Part shown: piece after piece, positions 27,623 through 35,561 of the stretch
Layout of the letters: each line of letters begins with the position of its first letter
How positions within the stretch are numbered: the stretch's first letter is position 1
Assembly (NCBI GenBank): GCA_964458705.1
Contig: CAYWKD010000012.1
Coordinates: 1-64,000 of the forward strand
From: JAAUTG01 sp964458705
Lineage (GTDB): Bacteria; Bacteroidota; Bacteroidia; Chitinophagales; Saprospiraceae
DNA length: 64,000 nt
Direction of reading: 5' to 3'
Notes under the pieces: generated by a model
The model's database searches: none
Seen by the model: the letters and a program-made list of their open reading frames with translations, nothing else
Told to the model about the DNA's origin: nothing
Translations under genes and position numbers: made by a program

Positions 27623-27838
27623 TTACCATGTTGGTCCTGAACTACAGACCGAATCACAAAAATCTTGACATGAAATACAGCATCCTAATTCACCAAAGTC
27701 ACATCTAGTTACCCAACAAGCGTAATCTTCCCCACAATCACTAAAAGTTGTTTCATACTGATATGTACAATATCCCTGAACGCCGAAAAACATCGTAAGA
27801 ATGAATACAAATGAAATAGCCTTAAACTTATTTTTCAT
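27623..27838 (-). CDS. Small secreted peptide with nine cysteines
   Basis: 71 aa: signal MKNKFKAISFVFILTMFFG, then a short mature part with nine Cys, including CC and several C-x2/3-C spacings (GCCISCQDFCDSVC). It is acidic and aromatic rather than cationic. An odd number of Cys leaves one free for a dimer, thioether or metal. It is the first peptide gene of the island, under its own promoter (27929-27936) and phased repeats, with the intact HTH gene directly upstream and the propeller gene downstream. Confidence 0.7.
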   Translation of the reverse strand: MKNKFKAISFVFILTMFFGVQGYCTYQYETTFSDCGEDYACWVTRCDFGELGCCISCQDFCDSVCSSGPTW

Positions 27839-28069
27839 AATCTTTAAATTTAATAATTCACCTACTCTATTTAAGGTTTTCGGTAATCCCTTGGAAATAA
27901 TATTGCGCGCTTTAATTATTTTTCAATACAAAGATACAACAACCACACTTACCAAAACGCACCAAATTGTACCAAAACGCACCAAAACACATCATATTAA
28001 ATTATTTTTAATTTAAGGGGGGGGGAGGTAGGGCAGCCCAATGCCTCGTAGATCAGCTCTTGCTCTTTA
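27831..28069. repeat. Direct segmental repeat, copy B
   Basis: Intact counterpart of 26010-26236. It includes the C-terminal third of the functional HTH gene, the repeat array, the TATCTTTG box, the leader (27861-27892) and the peptide start codon. Differences from copy A are scattered substitutions plus a run of G at 28017-28026 and an altered repeat array. Confidence 0.8.
27929..27989 (-). promoter_or_regulatory. Promoter with four 10-bp-phased CCAAA repeats
   Basis: TATCTTTG (minus, 27929-27936) is followed upstream, on the plus strand, by CCAAAACGCA, CCAAATTGTA, CCAAAACGCA and CCAAAACACA in exact 10-bp register from 27952. This is the same layout as at 21565-21599 but with a different repeat sequence, as expected if each HTH paralogue reads its own site. 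Confidence 0.65.
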
Positions 28070-28200
28070 GGATAAACCAAGCCACGAGGAAGTTTGATGC
28101 CTTCCTTTTTAAGTTTTCGCATGAGCGTATTGACGTGCATGCCATATTCACCTGCAATTTGTCTTCTTGTTTTTGCAATAGTTGAAGATTGCTTTTTCAT
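27997..28200 (-). CDS. Tiny helix-turn-helix protein
   Basis: I use the Met at 28200 (67 aa) because from there the protein lines up in length and order with the 70-aa HTH protein at 21605-21817; the frame is open to 28269 and that longer start (90 aa) is not excluded. TRRQIAGEYGMHVNTLMRKLKKEG forms the HTH, followed by LPRGLVYPKEQELIYEALG. It lies next to a phased repeat array and is inferred to be the regulator of the downstream peptide-propeller unit. Its 3' end is duplicated as a remnant at 26190-26236. Confidence 0.65.
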   Translation of the reverse strand: MKKQSSTIAKTRRQIAGEYGMHVNTLMRKLKKEGIKLPRGLVYPKEQELIYEALGCPTSPPLKLKII

Positions 28201-28276
28201 AACTTTTAAGATTCGAGGCCGCTCCGCTAAGAGAAGAAAGCCTCTGGTGTTTTGAAATAAAATATTCATTTTCTAT

Positions 28277-29359
28277 TCACTCTGTCTGCACTACCACTGC
28301 TGCATCGTGGTCTAAATTGAGGTTGCCATCGTATATAATGACAGCATCTTTATTCAGCCCCTCGGCAATAGCAATGGAAGTATCGTTTTCATAAGCGATG
28401 CTCACGTAGTTCCACTTAGCAAGTTGCTCTGTTTCAGCATAGGTGAACACCACGGGCTTTCCCGAGCGCAGCACCACGGCTGTTTTGGGTAGAATGATCT
28501 GATTGGGGATGACTTGCTCTAGCATCACCCTCACATTCATCCCCTCAAATAGAAGATGCGTTGAAGCACTAGTTTTGGCGTATAGCGTTACTAAACCTTG
28601 TTCATTAACTACCGGATTGATAGCAATGACTTTACCACTAATTGGAACTGTACCAGAAAGGGGATAGATACTTACGGGCTGTCCTTTTTTTACTTTTAAT
28701 GCCTGCTCTTCTAGTAGGGTAAAAACTGCCTCAAAGCTAGATGGATCAATAAGCGTCAAGATGGTTTCACCAGCATTCACTTGCTGATCTTGCGTCACTT
28801 CTACATTTGCTACTAAGCCAGAAAAAGGAGCGTATATTTTAGCTTTAGAGAGTTCATACTTGGCTTGCTCAATGGCGTGAAGTGATTTATTATAGCCAGA
28901 AAGCATATTGACTAGGCGAAGTTTTTGAGGCGAAACCGTACTATCCTCGAATGCTCTGCCACCATTAGCAATGAGCAAGTCTGCCTTGTTTATGGCTGCT
29001 TCCTCTAGGTCTATCTCCGACTGTTTGAGTTGAAACTGTAATTTTTGGTCATCTAATTGTAAAAGTAATGCTCCTTCATCAATGAACACTCCTTCTCTAG
29101 CTGCCAAGTGAATAATTTTTCCACCTGTTTCTAATTTTAAGGCCACTTTTTGACGAGCCTGAAGTGTACCATTAGTCGCCAATCGCAATGAAAAACCGCC
29201 TACTTTCACTTTTTGTATTTTGACTTCAACAGGAGGGCTTTGCACTGCAGAAGTGCTAGCTAATGCTTTGTCTTCAACAGACTCCGATGAGTTGGATAAG
29301 TTGCAAGAATATAGTGCCAAACTTGCCAACAATAGTGCTTGATGTAATCTGACTTTCAT
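28277..29359 (-). CDS. RND efflux periplasmic adaptor subunit (lipoprotein)
   Basis: Membrane-fusion protein linking an RND pump to an outer-membrane channel. 360 aa; lipobox LYSC (Cys near 19). It shows the barrel-sandwich (lipoyl) halves GTLQARQKVALKLETGGKII and AKIYAPFSGLVANVEV separated by a helical hairpin, then a beta-barrel and a membrane-proximal domain (FEGMNVRVMLEQ, ILPKTAVVLRSGKPVVFTY). It is divergent from the permease at 29464 (104-bp shared promoter region); its other probable partner (15032-18013) is 10 kb away beyond the island. No TolC-like gene is in the window. Confidence 0.88.
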   Translation of the reverse strand: MKVRLHQALLLASLALYSCNLSNSSESVEDKALASTSAVQSPPVEVKIQKVKVGGFSLRLATNGTLQARQKVALKLETGGKIIHLAAREGVFIDEGALLLQLDDQKLQFQLKQSEIDLEEAAINKADLLIANGGRAFEDSTVSPQKLRLVNMLSGYNKSLHAIEQAKYELSKAKIYAPFSGLVANVEVTQDQQVNAGETILTLIDPSSFEAVFTLLEEQALKVKKGQPVSIYPLSGTVPISGKVIAINPVVNEQGLVTLYAKTSASTHLLFEGMNVRVMLEQVIPNQIILPKTAVVLRSGKPVVFTYAETEQLAKWNYVSIAYENDTSIAIAEGLNKDAVIIYDGNLNLDHDAAVVVQTE

Positions 29360-29463
29360 AATATATGGATTTTATTGTTTTTGATAAGATTAAAATATAA
29401 TTTTATGTTATTGTTACAATTATAAATCTATTTTTCGCTTTTTGCAAAGAAAGAAGTTTTAAT

Positions 29464-32400
29464 ATGATTCAATCTCCATTTCGTGTAATTATTGTTTTTT
29501 TAGCAGTAAGCATTATCGGTTTTGCTTTCATTCCCCGTCTTTCTGTGCAGTGGCTGCCTTCGGAGCGATCGCCTTATCTTTCTGTGCGAGTGAGTTGGGC
29601 AAATGCCTCTCCTACTGCTATTGAGCAGGAAGTTATTACGCCATTGGAGGGAGCATTCAATCTAATACAAGGCATAAAAAGTATTTATTCCATTTCTAAT
29701 AATGAAGAAGGTACGCTGCGCTTAGAATTAGATAAAAAAGCAGATTTAGACTATTTGAGATTTGAGGTAGCCGCAAAAATTCGACAATTATACCCAGAAT
29801 TGCCAAAGGGAGTCAGCTTTCCACAGGTATTGATCTACAACCCTGATGAAGCAAAACAAAGTCGTCCAATGCTCACTTATGCTTTGAGTGGAAGCGACGA
29901 TCCTTCGGTATTGTATCAATACGCCTCAGAAGTACTAAACCCCAAACTAGCACTGACGGGAGGGCTTCAATCAATTAATGTAGCGGGGGGCAACCAAACA
30001 GAATGGCGTATCACTTACGATGAAAATCTTCTGAGCACACTAGGCTTGAAAGAGCAGGATTTGATTACTTCCTTAGAGCAGCAGTTTCAACAAAAGGCAC
30101 TGGGACTTGCACGTATTGGCGATCAACAATTATCTATTCGACTGGACAATGCGAGGGCGAAAACAGAAAAGGAAGCACTCTTGCTACTGCCCATCAAAAA
30201 AGTAGAGGGGCGAATGATTAGGCTGAGTGATATCGCTAGCATCAGCTTTGAAGATCAACCCCCTCAGCGACACTACCGCATCAACGGGCGCAATAGCATA
30301 AGACTGTTACTCTATCCGCAGCAGGGCGTCAATACCCTCCAACTAGCGCAGCAGATAAAAAGAGAAGTTGCCGTATTAGCTGCTACGCTAAAAAACGGGT
30401 ATCAGTTGAGATTGGAGGACGATGCCACAGCATATCTTTCCGATGAATTGTATAAAATTGCTCAAAGAACCTTGCTTTCGCTCGTAATTCTATTGTTATT
30501 TGTCTTAGTGGTGTATCGAAGTTGGCGATATTTATTGATTGTGCTTATGAGTTTGGTTGTCAATTTAGGATTTGCTTTCATTTTATACGATTGGTTAAGT
30601 GTAGAATTACATTTATATGCACTAGCTGGTATTACTGTTTCCTTTGGCATCATTATAGATAATAGTATTGTAATGATGCACCATCTCAAGCATCAAGGTA
30701 ATTTAAAAGTGTTTCCAGCACTCTTGGCTTCTACTTTGACAACCATTTCTGCGCTGACAGTCATTTGGTTTCTACCCGACAAATGGCAGATCAATTTATT
30801 AGACTTCGCCAAAGTCATAAGCATCAATCTTGGAGTTTCATTATTGGTCGCTCTACTTTTTATTCCCGCACTTATGCAAACAGTACATATTAAAAAAAGC
30901 AAGGAGCGCAAGAATTATAATAATCTAAAAAAACAAGTTCGAATCAATTCCCTCTATTATAAAATATTATTCCAGTTAATAAAAAGGAAACCTCTGGTAA
31001 TTACAGGTATTCTATTATTGTTTGGACTACCAGTTTTTTTGTTGCCCAATCGTGTAGAGGATCAGGAGTGGTACAACAAATCGCTAGGTAACGAATGGTA
31101 CGTTGATAAAATAAAACCTGTTGTGAATAGAGCATTGGGCGGGACGCTACGCTTGTTCATGTGGTATGTATATGAGGGAGCAACTTACAGGGAAGCCAAT
31201 GAAACAATGCTCTACGTCGAAGGAGGAATGCCACCCGGAACAACACTAAAACAGATGAATGAGGTGTTTAGACAAATTGAACAATACGTGGGGCAGTATC
31301 AAGTGGAAGTAAAGCAGTTTACCACGCAAATCTCCGATGGACAGTACGGGCGTATGCAAATACTTTTTAATCCTAGCTACGATAGCTTTTTTCCGTATCA
31401 ACTAAAAGATCGCTTGACAGCTTACGCACTTAACTTAGGCGGTATAAAATGGTCAATTTACGGTGTAGGTAAGGGATTTAATAATGCTGCTGGAAGCAGA
31501 CCGCCAAGATTTATGATAAATATAATGGGATATAATAAAGAAATATTAGAGAAACAAGCGCAGCGGTTTGCTGATAGATTATTAAAACATCCAAGAATAC
31601 AGGAAGTCAATACAGAAGCTAATATAAATTGGTGGGAAAAAGACTTATACGAATATGAATTAAATATTGATAAACAAAGACTTGCCCAGCAAAACATTCA
31701 GCCTATTCAGCTAACGCCTATACTAAATAATTTTAATAAAGTGGTGTCCTCAGATGCTAGACTCCCCAGTGGTGAGCCTATTAGATTAATCAACAATAAA
31801 CTAATAAAAAATGATCTTTGGATATTAAAAAATGAATTGCAAGAAATAGATAGCAGTAAAGTAGCACTATCTTCTTTTGCCTTTTTAGGAAAACAAAAAG
31901 TGAGTTCTAGCATTCATAAAGAAAATCAACAATATATCAGAACAGTAGAGTTTGAATATACAGGCTCAAGTAGGTTTGGCAGTAAGTATTTGGACGAAGT
32001 AATGGAAACAATGAAGAAAGAGATGCCGCTAGGATATTCAATGGAAAGGAATACTTGGAGCTTTGGAAGTGAGCAAAAAAAGCAGTACAGTTTATTTTTG
32101 CTAGTTATTGGATTAATCGCTTTTGTGTGTGCTATTATGTTTGAATCTACACAACAAGCATTCAATATTATATTGTTGATACCCATATCTTTTATAGGTA
32201 TTTTTTTAACATTCTATTGGTTTGATTTTCCTTTCGATCAAGGAGGTTATACTTCTTTTATTTTTTTAAGTGGGATTGTTGTAAATAGTCTTATCTTAAT
32301 TATTAACGACTTTAATAATTTCAGAAAATTACAACCTTATCGCTCTTCTTTATCTTTATATATAAAAGCATTCAATCATAAAATAACACCCATACTACTT

Positions 32401-32565
32401 ACTATATTTTCTACTTCACTTGGCTTAATTCCATTTTTAATTCATGGACAACAAGAAGTATTCTGGTTTTCCTTAGCCGTGGGTAGTATCGGAGGATTGC
32501 TTTTCTCAATTATTATGATCACCTTTTTTATCCCTGTGTTTTTTGTGAAGCGTTCGCAATTGTAA
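29464..32565 (+). CDS. RND efflux transporter permease
   Basis: 1033 aa with RND topology: TM1, large porter domain, TM2-TM6 (about 335-480), second porter domain, TM7-TM12 (about 870-1030). The TM4 motif is GIIIDNSIVMMHHL, again with a single Asp where AcrB has a pair. It is only distantly similar to the 15032-18013 permease, so the locus may encode a two-permease pump like MdtBC, or two separate pumps sharing the divergent adaptor. The family assignment is firm, the substrate unknown. Confidence 0.88.
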   Translation: MIQSPFRVIIVFLAVSIIGFAFIPRLSVQWLPSERSPYLSVRVSWANASPTAIEQEVITPLEGAFNLIQGIKSIYSISNNEEGTLRLELDKKADLDYLRFEVAAKIRQLYPELPKGVSFPQVLIYNPDEAKQSRPMLTYALSGSDDPSVLYQYASEVLNPKLALTGGLQSINVAGGNQTEWRITYDENLLSTLGLKEQDLITSLEQQFQQKALGLARIGDQQLSIRLDNARAKTEKEALLLLPIKKVEGRMIRLSDIASISFEDQPPQRHYRINGRNSIRLLLYPQQGVNTLQLAQQIKREVAVLAATLKNGYQLRLEDDATAYLSDELYKIAQRTLLSLVILLLFVLVVYRSWRYLLIVLMSLVVNLGFAFILYDWLSVELHLYALAGITVSFGIIIDNSIVMMHHLKHQGNLKVFPALLASTLTTISALTVIWFLPDKWQINLLDFAKVISINLGVSLLVALLFIPALMQTVHIKKSKERKNYNNLKKQVRINSLYYKILFQLIKRKPLVITGILLLFGLPVFLLPNRVEDQEWYNKSLGNEWYVDKIKPVVNRALGGTLRLFMWYVYEGATYREANETMLYVEGGMPPGTTLKQMNEVFRQIEQYVGQYQVEVKQFTTQISDGQYGRMQILFNPSYDSFFPYQLKDRLTAYALNLGGIKWSIYGVGKGFNNAAGSRPPRFMINIMGYNKEILEKQAQRFADRLLKHPRIQEVNTEANINWWEKDLYEYELNIDKQRLAQQNIQPIQLTPILNNFNKVVSSDARLPSGEPIRLINNKLIKNDLWILKNELQEIDSSKVALSSFAFLGKQKVSSSIHKENQQYIRTVEFEYTGSSRFGSKYLDEVMETMKKEMPLGYSMERNTWSFGSEQKKQYSLFLLVIGLIAFVCAIMFESTQQAFNIILLIPISFIGIFLTFYWFDFPFDQGGYTSFIFLSGIVVNSLILIINDFNNFRKLQPYRSSLSLYIKAFNHKITPILLTIFSTSLGLIPFLIHGQQEVFWFSLAVGSIGGLLFSIIMITFFIPVFFVKRSQL

Positions 32566-32671
32566 TTTAAGAATTAACTGAAGTGCAAAATACCACTTTC
32601 ACAAATAATAATAGCTAATATATAGCCGACTTAAGCAATAATGGCTATTTCATTCCTAGCTGTTCAAAGTG

Positions 32672-32827
32672 ATGCGAAAAAAAATTCTTGTTGTGATCGT
32701 TATCACTATTTACCTTCTTCTCTCGCCTTACTTTTGTGCACGAATTTTTACAACGAACCTAGCGCTCAAAATTAGTATGCTCAAACGGTTACATTTATCT
32801 ACTATTCTATCGTATTTAGGACAATAA
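32672..32827 (+). CDS. Possible small membrane protein
   Basis: ATG-started 51-aa frame in an otherwise empty 355-bp gap: a basic start (MRKKILVVIVITIYLLLSP) with one strong hydrophobic helix, then a basic tail. Nothing identifies a family. The remainder of the gap 32566-32920 is AT-rich, and I see no hairpin or RNA gene in it. Confidence 0.3.
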   Translation: MRKKILVVIVITIYLLLSPYFCARIFTTNLALKISMLKRLHLSTILSYLGQ

Positions 32828-32920
32828 CTGCAACCATTGAGCACAGTATTTTTTACATCTTATTTGTTACACTCATTCTTAGTTTATTAATAGCTAAACA
32901 TAAAAATTAAATTAATCACT

Positions 32921-33526
32921 ATGGAATTAATTACTAATATTCAACAGGCAAGTCAATTAATAACGGAGCCTTGGCACTGGTCATTTTCGGGCTTTGCCAT
33001 TGCAATGGTCATGTTTCTACTGCTGTATTTTGGACGCCGGTTTGGTGTTTCCACTTCATTTGTAACCGCTTGTTCAATAGCTGGAGCAGGCAAGTGGTCA
33101 GACTATTTTAAATTCGATTGGAAGGAGCATCAGTGGTTGTTGACCTTCATCGGTGGCTCTATCATAGGTGCGGCTATTGCTACAAACTTTATGATGAGTT
33201 CCGAACCACTACAAATAAATCCGCAAACAGCAGCAGACCTACAGGCACTCGGGGTAGATGTAACCAACAGAAGTGGTCAGGGATTTATACCCACCGACTT
33301 ATTCAATTTTGAAAACCTACTCACGATAGAAGGTTTGATTCTTATGGTAGGTGGTGGATTTTTAATTGGCTTCGGCACTCGCTGGGCAGGAGGTTGCACC
33401 TCAGGTCATGCCATCAGTGGACTATCAAATTTGCAGCTACCTTCATTAGTAGCCGTCATCGGATTTTTCATAGGAGGCTTAGCCGTTACTCACTTCTTAC
33501 TGCCAATTATACTTTCATTAAATTAA
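32921..33526 (+). CDS. YeeE/YedE-family sulfur transporter, first half
   Basis: 201 aa, about five membrane helices. GGGFLIGFGTRWAGGCTSGHAISGL carries the conserved Cys of YeeE/YedE proteins, a family whose characterised members import thiosulfate by passing it between membrane Cys residues. It is a half-size protein that probably works with the next gene (32-bp gap). The pair plus a Crp/Fnr regulator is a common Bacteroidota arrangement linked to sulfur or persulfide handling. Confidence 0.85.
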   Translation: MELITNIQQASQLITEPWHWSFSGFAIAMVMFLLLYFGRRFGVSTSFVTACSIAGAGKWSDYFKFDWKEHQWLLTFIGGSIIGAAIATNFMMSSEPLQINPQTAADLQALGVDVTNRSGQGFIPTDLFNFENLLTIEGLILMVGGGFLIGFGTRWAGGCTSGHAISGLSNLQLPSLVAVIGFFIGGLAVTHFLLPIILSLN

Positions 33527-33558
33527 AAACACATCTTACAAGATTAAAATATAAATCA

Positions 33559-33969
33559 ATGAAATTACTTAGATTTCTTTTCGTAGGCGTTCTTTTCGGA
33601 ATTGTAATGACCAAATCAGAGGTGATCTCTTGGTTCAGAATACAAGAAATGTTCCGCTTTCAGAGTTTCCATATGTATGGTGTCATTGGAGTGGCGGTGG
33701 TGCTCGGCATCATCATTCACTTGATTATCAAAAGAGGGGTAAAAAATGCAGATGGTACACCCATTAAGCTAAAAGCAAAGCCTAACACTTACAAAGCCAG
33801 CATATTAGGTGGAACAGTATTTGGTGCAGGCTGGGCGATGACAGGTGCTTGTCCTGGACCACTTTACATCTTAGTAGGCAATGGCTACTGGGTTGTCCTA
33901 GTCATCATAGCAAGTGCATTGCTAGGCACTTTGACTTATGGTCTTTTAAGACCTAGATTACCACATTAA
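33559..33969 (+). CDS. YeeE/YedE-family protein, second half (DUF6691 type)
   Basis: The frame is open from 33394, but that part overlaps the previous gene and reads as antisense-like noise; the Met at 33559 begins the family start (MKLLRFLFVGVLFGIVMTKSE). 136 aa, about four membrane helices. GAGWAMTGACPGPLYILVG holds the conserved Cys. It pairs with 32921-33526 as the other half of a split sulfur-compound channel. An 18-bp stem hairpin follows. Confidence 0.85.
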   Translation: MKLLRFLFVGVLFGIVMTKSEVISWFRIQEMFRFQSFHMYGVIGVAVVLGIIIHLIIKRGVKNADGTPIKLKAKPNTYKASILGGTVFGAGWAMTGACPGPLYILVGNGYWVVLVIIASALLGTLTYGLLRPRLPH

Positions 33970-34009
33970 ATTTGCTTTTCATTTCCTTGTAAATGACTTG
34001 GCAGCCAAC

Positions 34010-34056
34010 TAAGCAAGCAATCAGACTCAAGGCTAATAAGTCTGATTGCTTGCTTA
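34010..34056 (+). terminator. Strong hairpin after the YeeE pair
   Basis: A perfect 18-bp stem (34010-34027 pairing with 34039-34056) with an 11-base loop. It separates the YeeE genes from the Crp/Fnr gene, which must therefore have its own promoter. No long T tract follows, so it might also protect the mRNA 3' end. Confidence 0.75.
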
Positions 34057-34160
34057 ACCACAGGTTAATAGTAAAAATTTAAAAAATTACGCCCAAACTC
34101 AACAGTTGCATAGTTGTTATTCAGACACCCAATAATTAGACCGCTAAATAATTAAAAAGT

Positions 34161-34808
34161 ATGATTGAACACACATCAGATATTCTGAAATTGGTGAGGC
34201 AGCATTTTTCACAAATTACTGAACCAAGCCTACAAGAAGAAATTGCACAACATGGCAAAGTACTATCCTTCAAGACTGGTGAAACATTGATGGATTTCGG
34301 AAGCTACATCAAGATGGTACCATTAGTGATTGAAGGTAGCTTGAAAGTAATGCGTGAGGATGAAGAAGGTAACGAACTTTTCTTATACTACCTGCAGCCA
34401 AGCGATGTATGCTCCATGTCTTTCACTTGTTGTATGATGAATAAACAAAGCGTCATTAGAGCCATAGCGGAAGATGAAACAAAGCTGATAGCCATACCTA
34501 TAAAATTAGTCAACGAATGGATGGGCAAGTACCAAAGTTGGCGTAACTTTGTAATGATGGCTTATGACCAAAGAATGTATGAGCTAGTAAAAGTAATAGA
34601 CACAATTGCGTTTACCAAGATGGATGAGCGATTGGTAGATTACTTAGAAAAGCGTTCAGCAGCTACACAAACAGCTATTATTAATGCGACACATCAAGCA
34701 ATTGCTAATGATTTAAATGCTTCAAGGGAAGCCGTTTCAAGGTTATTAAAAAAATTGGAGAAAATGGGACGAGTACGTCTAGGGCGAAATGAAGTGGAAA
34801 TATTGTAG
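34161..34808 (+). CDS. Crp/Fnr-family transcriptional regulator
   Basis: 215 aa: N-terminal cyclic-nucleotide-binding-like beta barrel (GKVLSFKTGETLMDFGSYIKMVPLVIEGSLKVMRED), dimer helix, and C-terminal winged HTH (TTHQAIANDLNASREAVSRLLKKLEKMG-type, about 172-205). Cys residues in MSFTCCMMN (about residue 92) could sense redox or sulfur species, but there is no Fnr-type Fe-S motif. Its position suggests control of the YeeE pair. Confidence 0.88.
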   Translation: MIEHTSDILKLVRQHFSQITEPSLQEEIAQHGKVLSFKTGETLMDFGSYIKMVPLVIEGSLKVMREDEEGNELFLYYLQPSDVCSMSFTCCMMNKQSVIRAIAEDETKLIAIPIKLVNEWMGKYQSWRNFVMMAYDQRMYELVKVIDTIAFTKMDERLVDYLEKRSAATQTAIINATHQAIANDLNASREAVSRLLKKLEKMGRVRLGRNEVEIL

Positions 34809-34885
34809 CGAACTCTTTTTTTAATTGTTCTAATTTTCATGCTCACACAAATGAGTAATTCAAAACTTGTGAGGCTATCTATATT

Positions 34886-35458
34886 CTAAACAACTGGATT
34901 CTCAGTTAAAAAGCGACGATCCACCCACTTAAAAAGTAAAAGCCCTAAACTACCAAGCAAAATACCGAGCAAAGCCCCAACAGTGATATCAAGCGGATAA
35001 TGTACGCCTACATAAACTTGCCCTAAAGCAATACTAGCAGCCCATAAATAAACCAAAATTTGCCACTTAGTTCTTCTCAAAAGTAAAGTAAATGCAATGA
35101 AAGTCGCAATGGCAAAATGATTGGTCGCATGAGAAGAAGTAAAACTATATCCACTGCCACAAGGCACAAGCACGTTGATCTCTTCTCTCAGCTCAGTAGT
35201 GTTGCAAGGCCGCAAGCGTTGAATATTTTTTTTGATCCACTGACTGCTCGTTTGGTCAGAAAGTCCAACAACGGCTACAAGTACCAACACAAATACGCCA
35301 GCTTTAAGAGGTTGGTATTGAACAAAAGCATAAACCAGAAAAAATACATAAAGCGGAATCCAAGTGTATTTATCCCTCCAAATAGGCATGATGGCATCTA
35401 ACCAAGCATTACTCCACCCTTCATTTATCATAAAAAATAAAGTCTCGTCTAATTGCAT
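34886..35458 (-). CDS. PAP2-family phosphatase
   Basis: Integral membrane lipid phosphatase, likely acting on undecaprenyl pyrophosphate or another lipid phosphate. 190 aa from the ATG at 35458; a TTG four codons earlier is less likely. The three phosphatase signatures are present: KKNIQRLRP (KxxxxxxRP), SFTSSHATNHFA (PSGH-like with S for P/G) and VYVGVHYPLDITVG (RxxxxxHxxxD-like, with V at the Arg position). About five membrane helices. It converges on the Crp/Fnr gene. Confidence 0.8.
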   Translation of the reverse strand: MQLDETLFFMINEGWSNAWLDAIMPIWRDKYTWIPLYVFFLVYAFVQYQPLKAGVFVLVLVAVVGLSDQTSSQWIKKNIQRLRPCNTTELREEINVLVPCGSGYSFTSSHATNHFAIATFIAFTLLLRRTKWQILVYLWAASIALGQVYVGVHYPLDITVGALLGILLGSLGLLLFKWVDRRFLTENPVV

Positions 35459-35561
35459 TAATGTCTCCAAATAGCACTTATTTTGATTAGAACCTATTAC
35501 TTTTACGATCTCAAATATCGAAATCTCAATTACAAATTTCTATCATTTAACACAATTAACT

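Noticed and set aside
33394..33558. Longer start for the second YeeE half
   Set aside because: The extension overlaps the first YeeE gene out of frame, is full of His/Arg and lacks membrane character.
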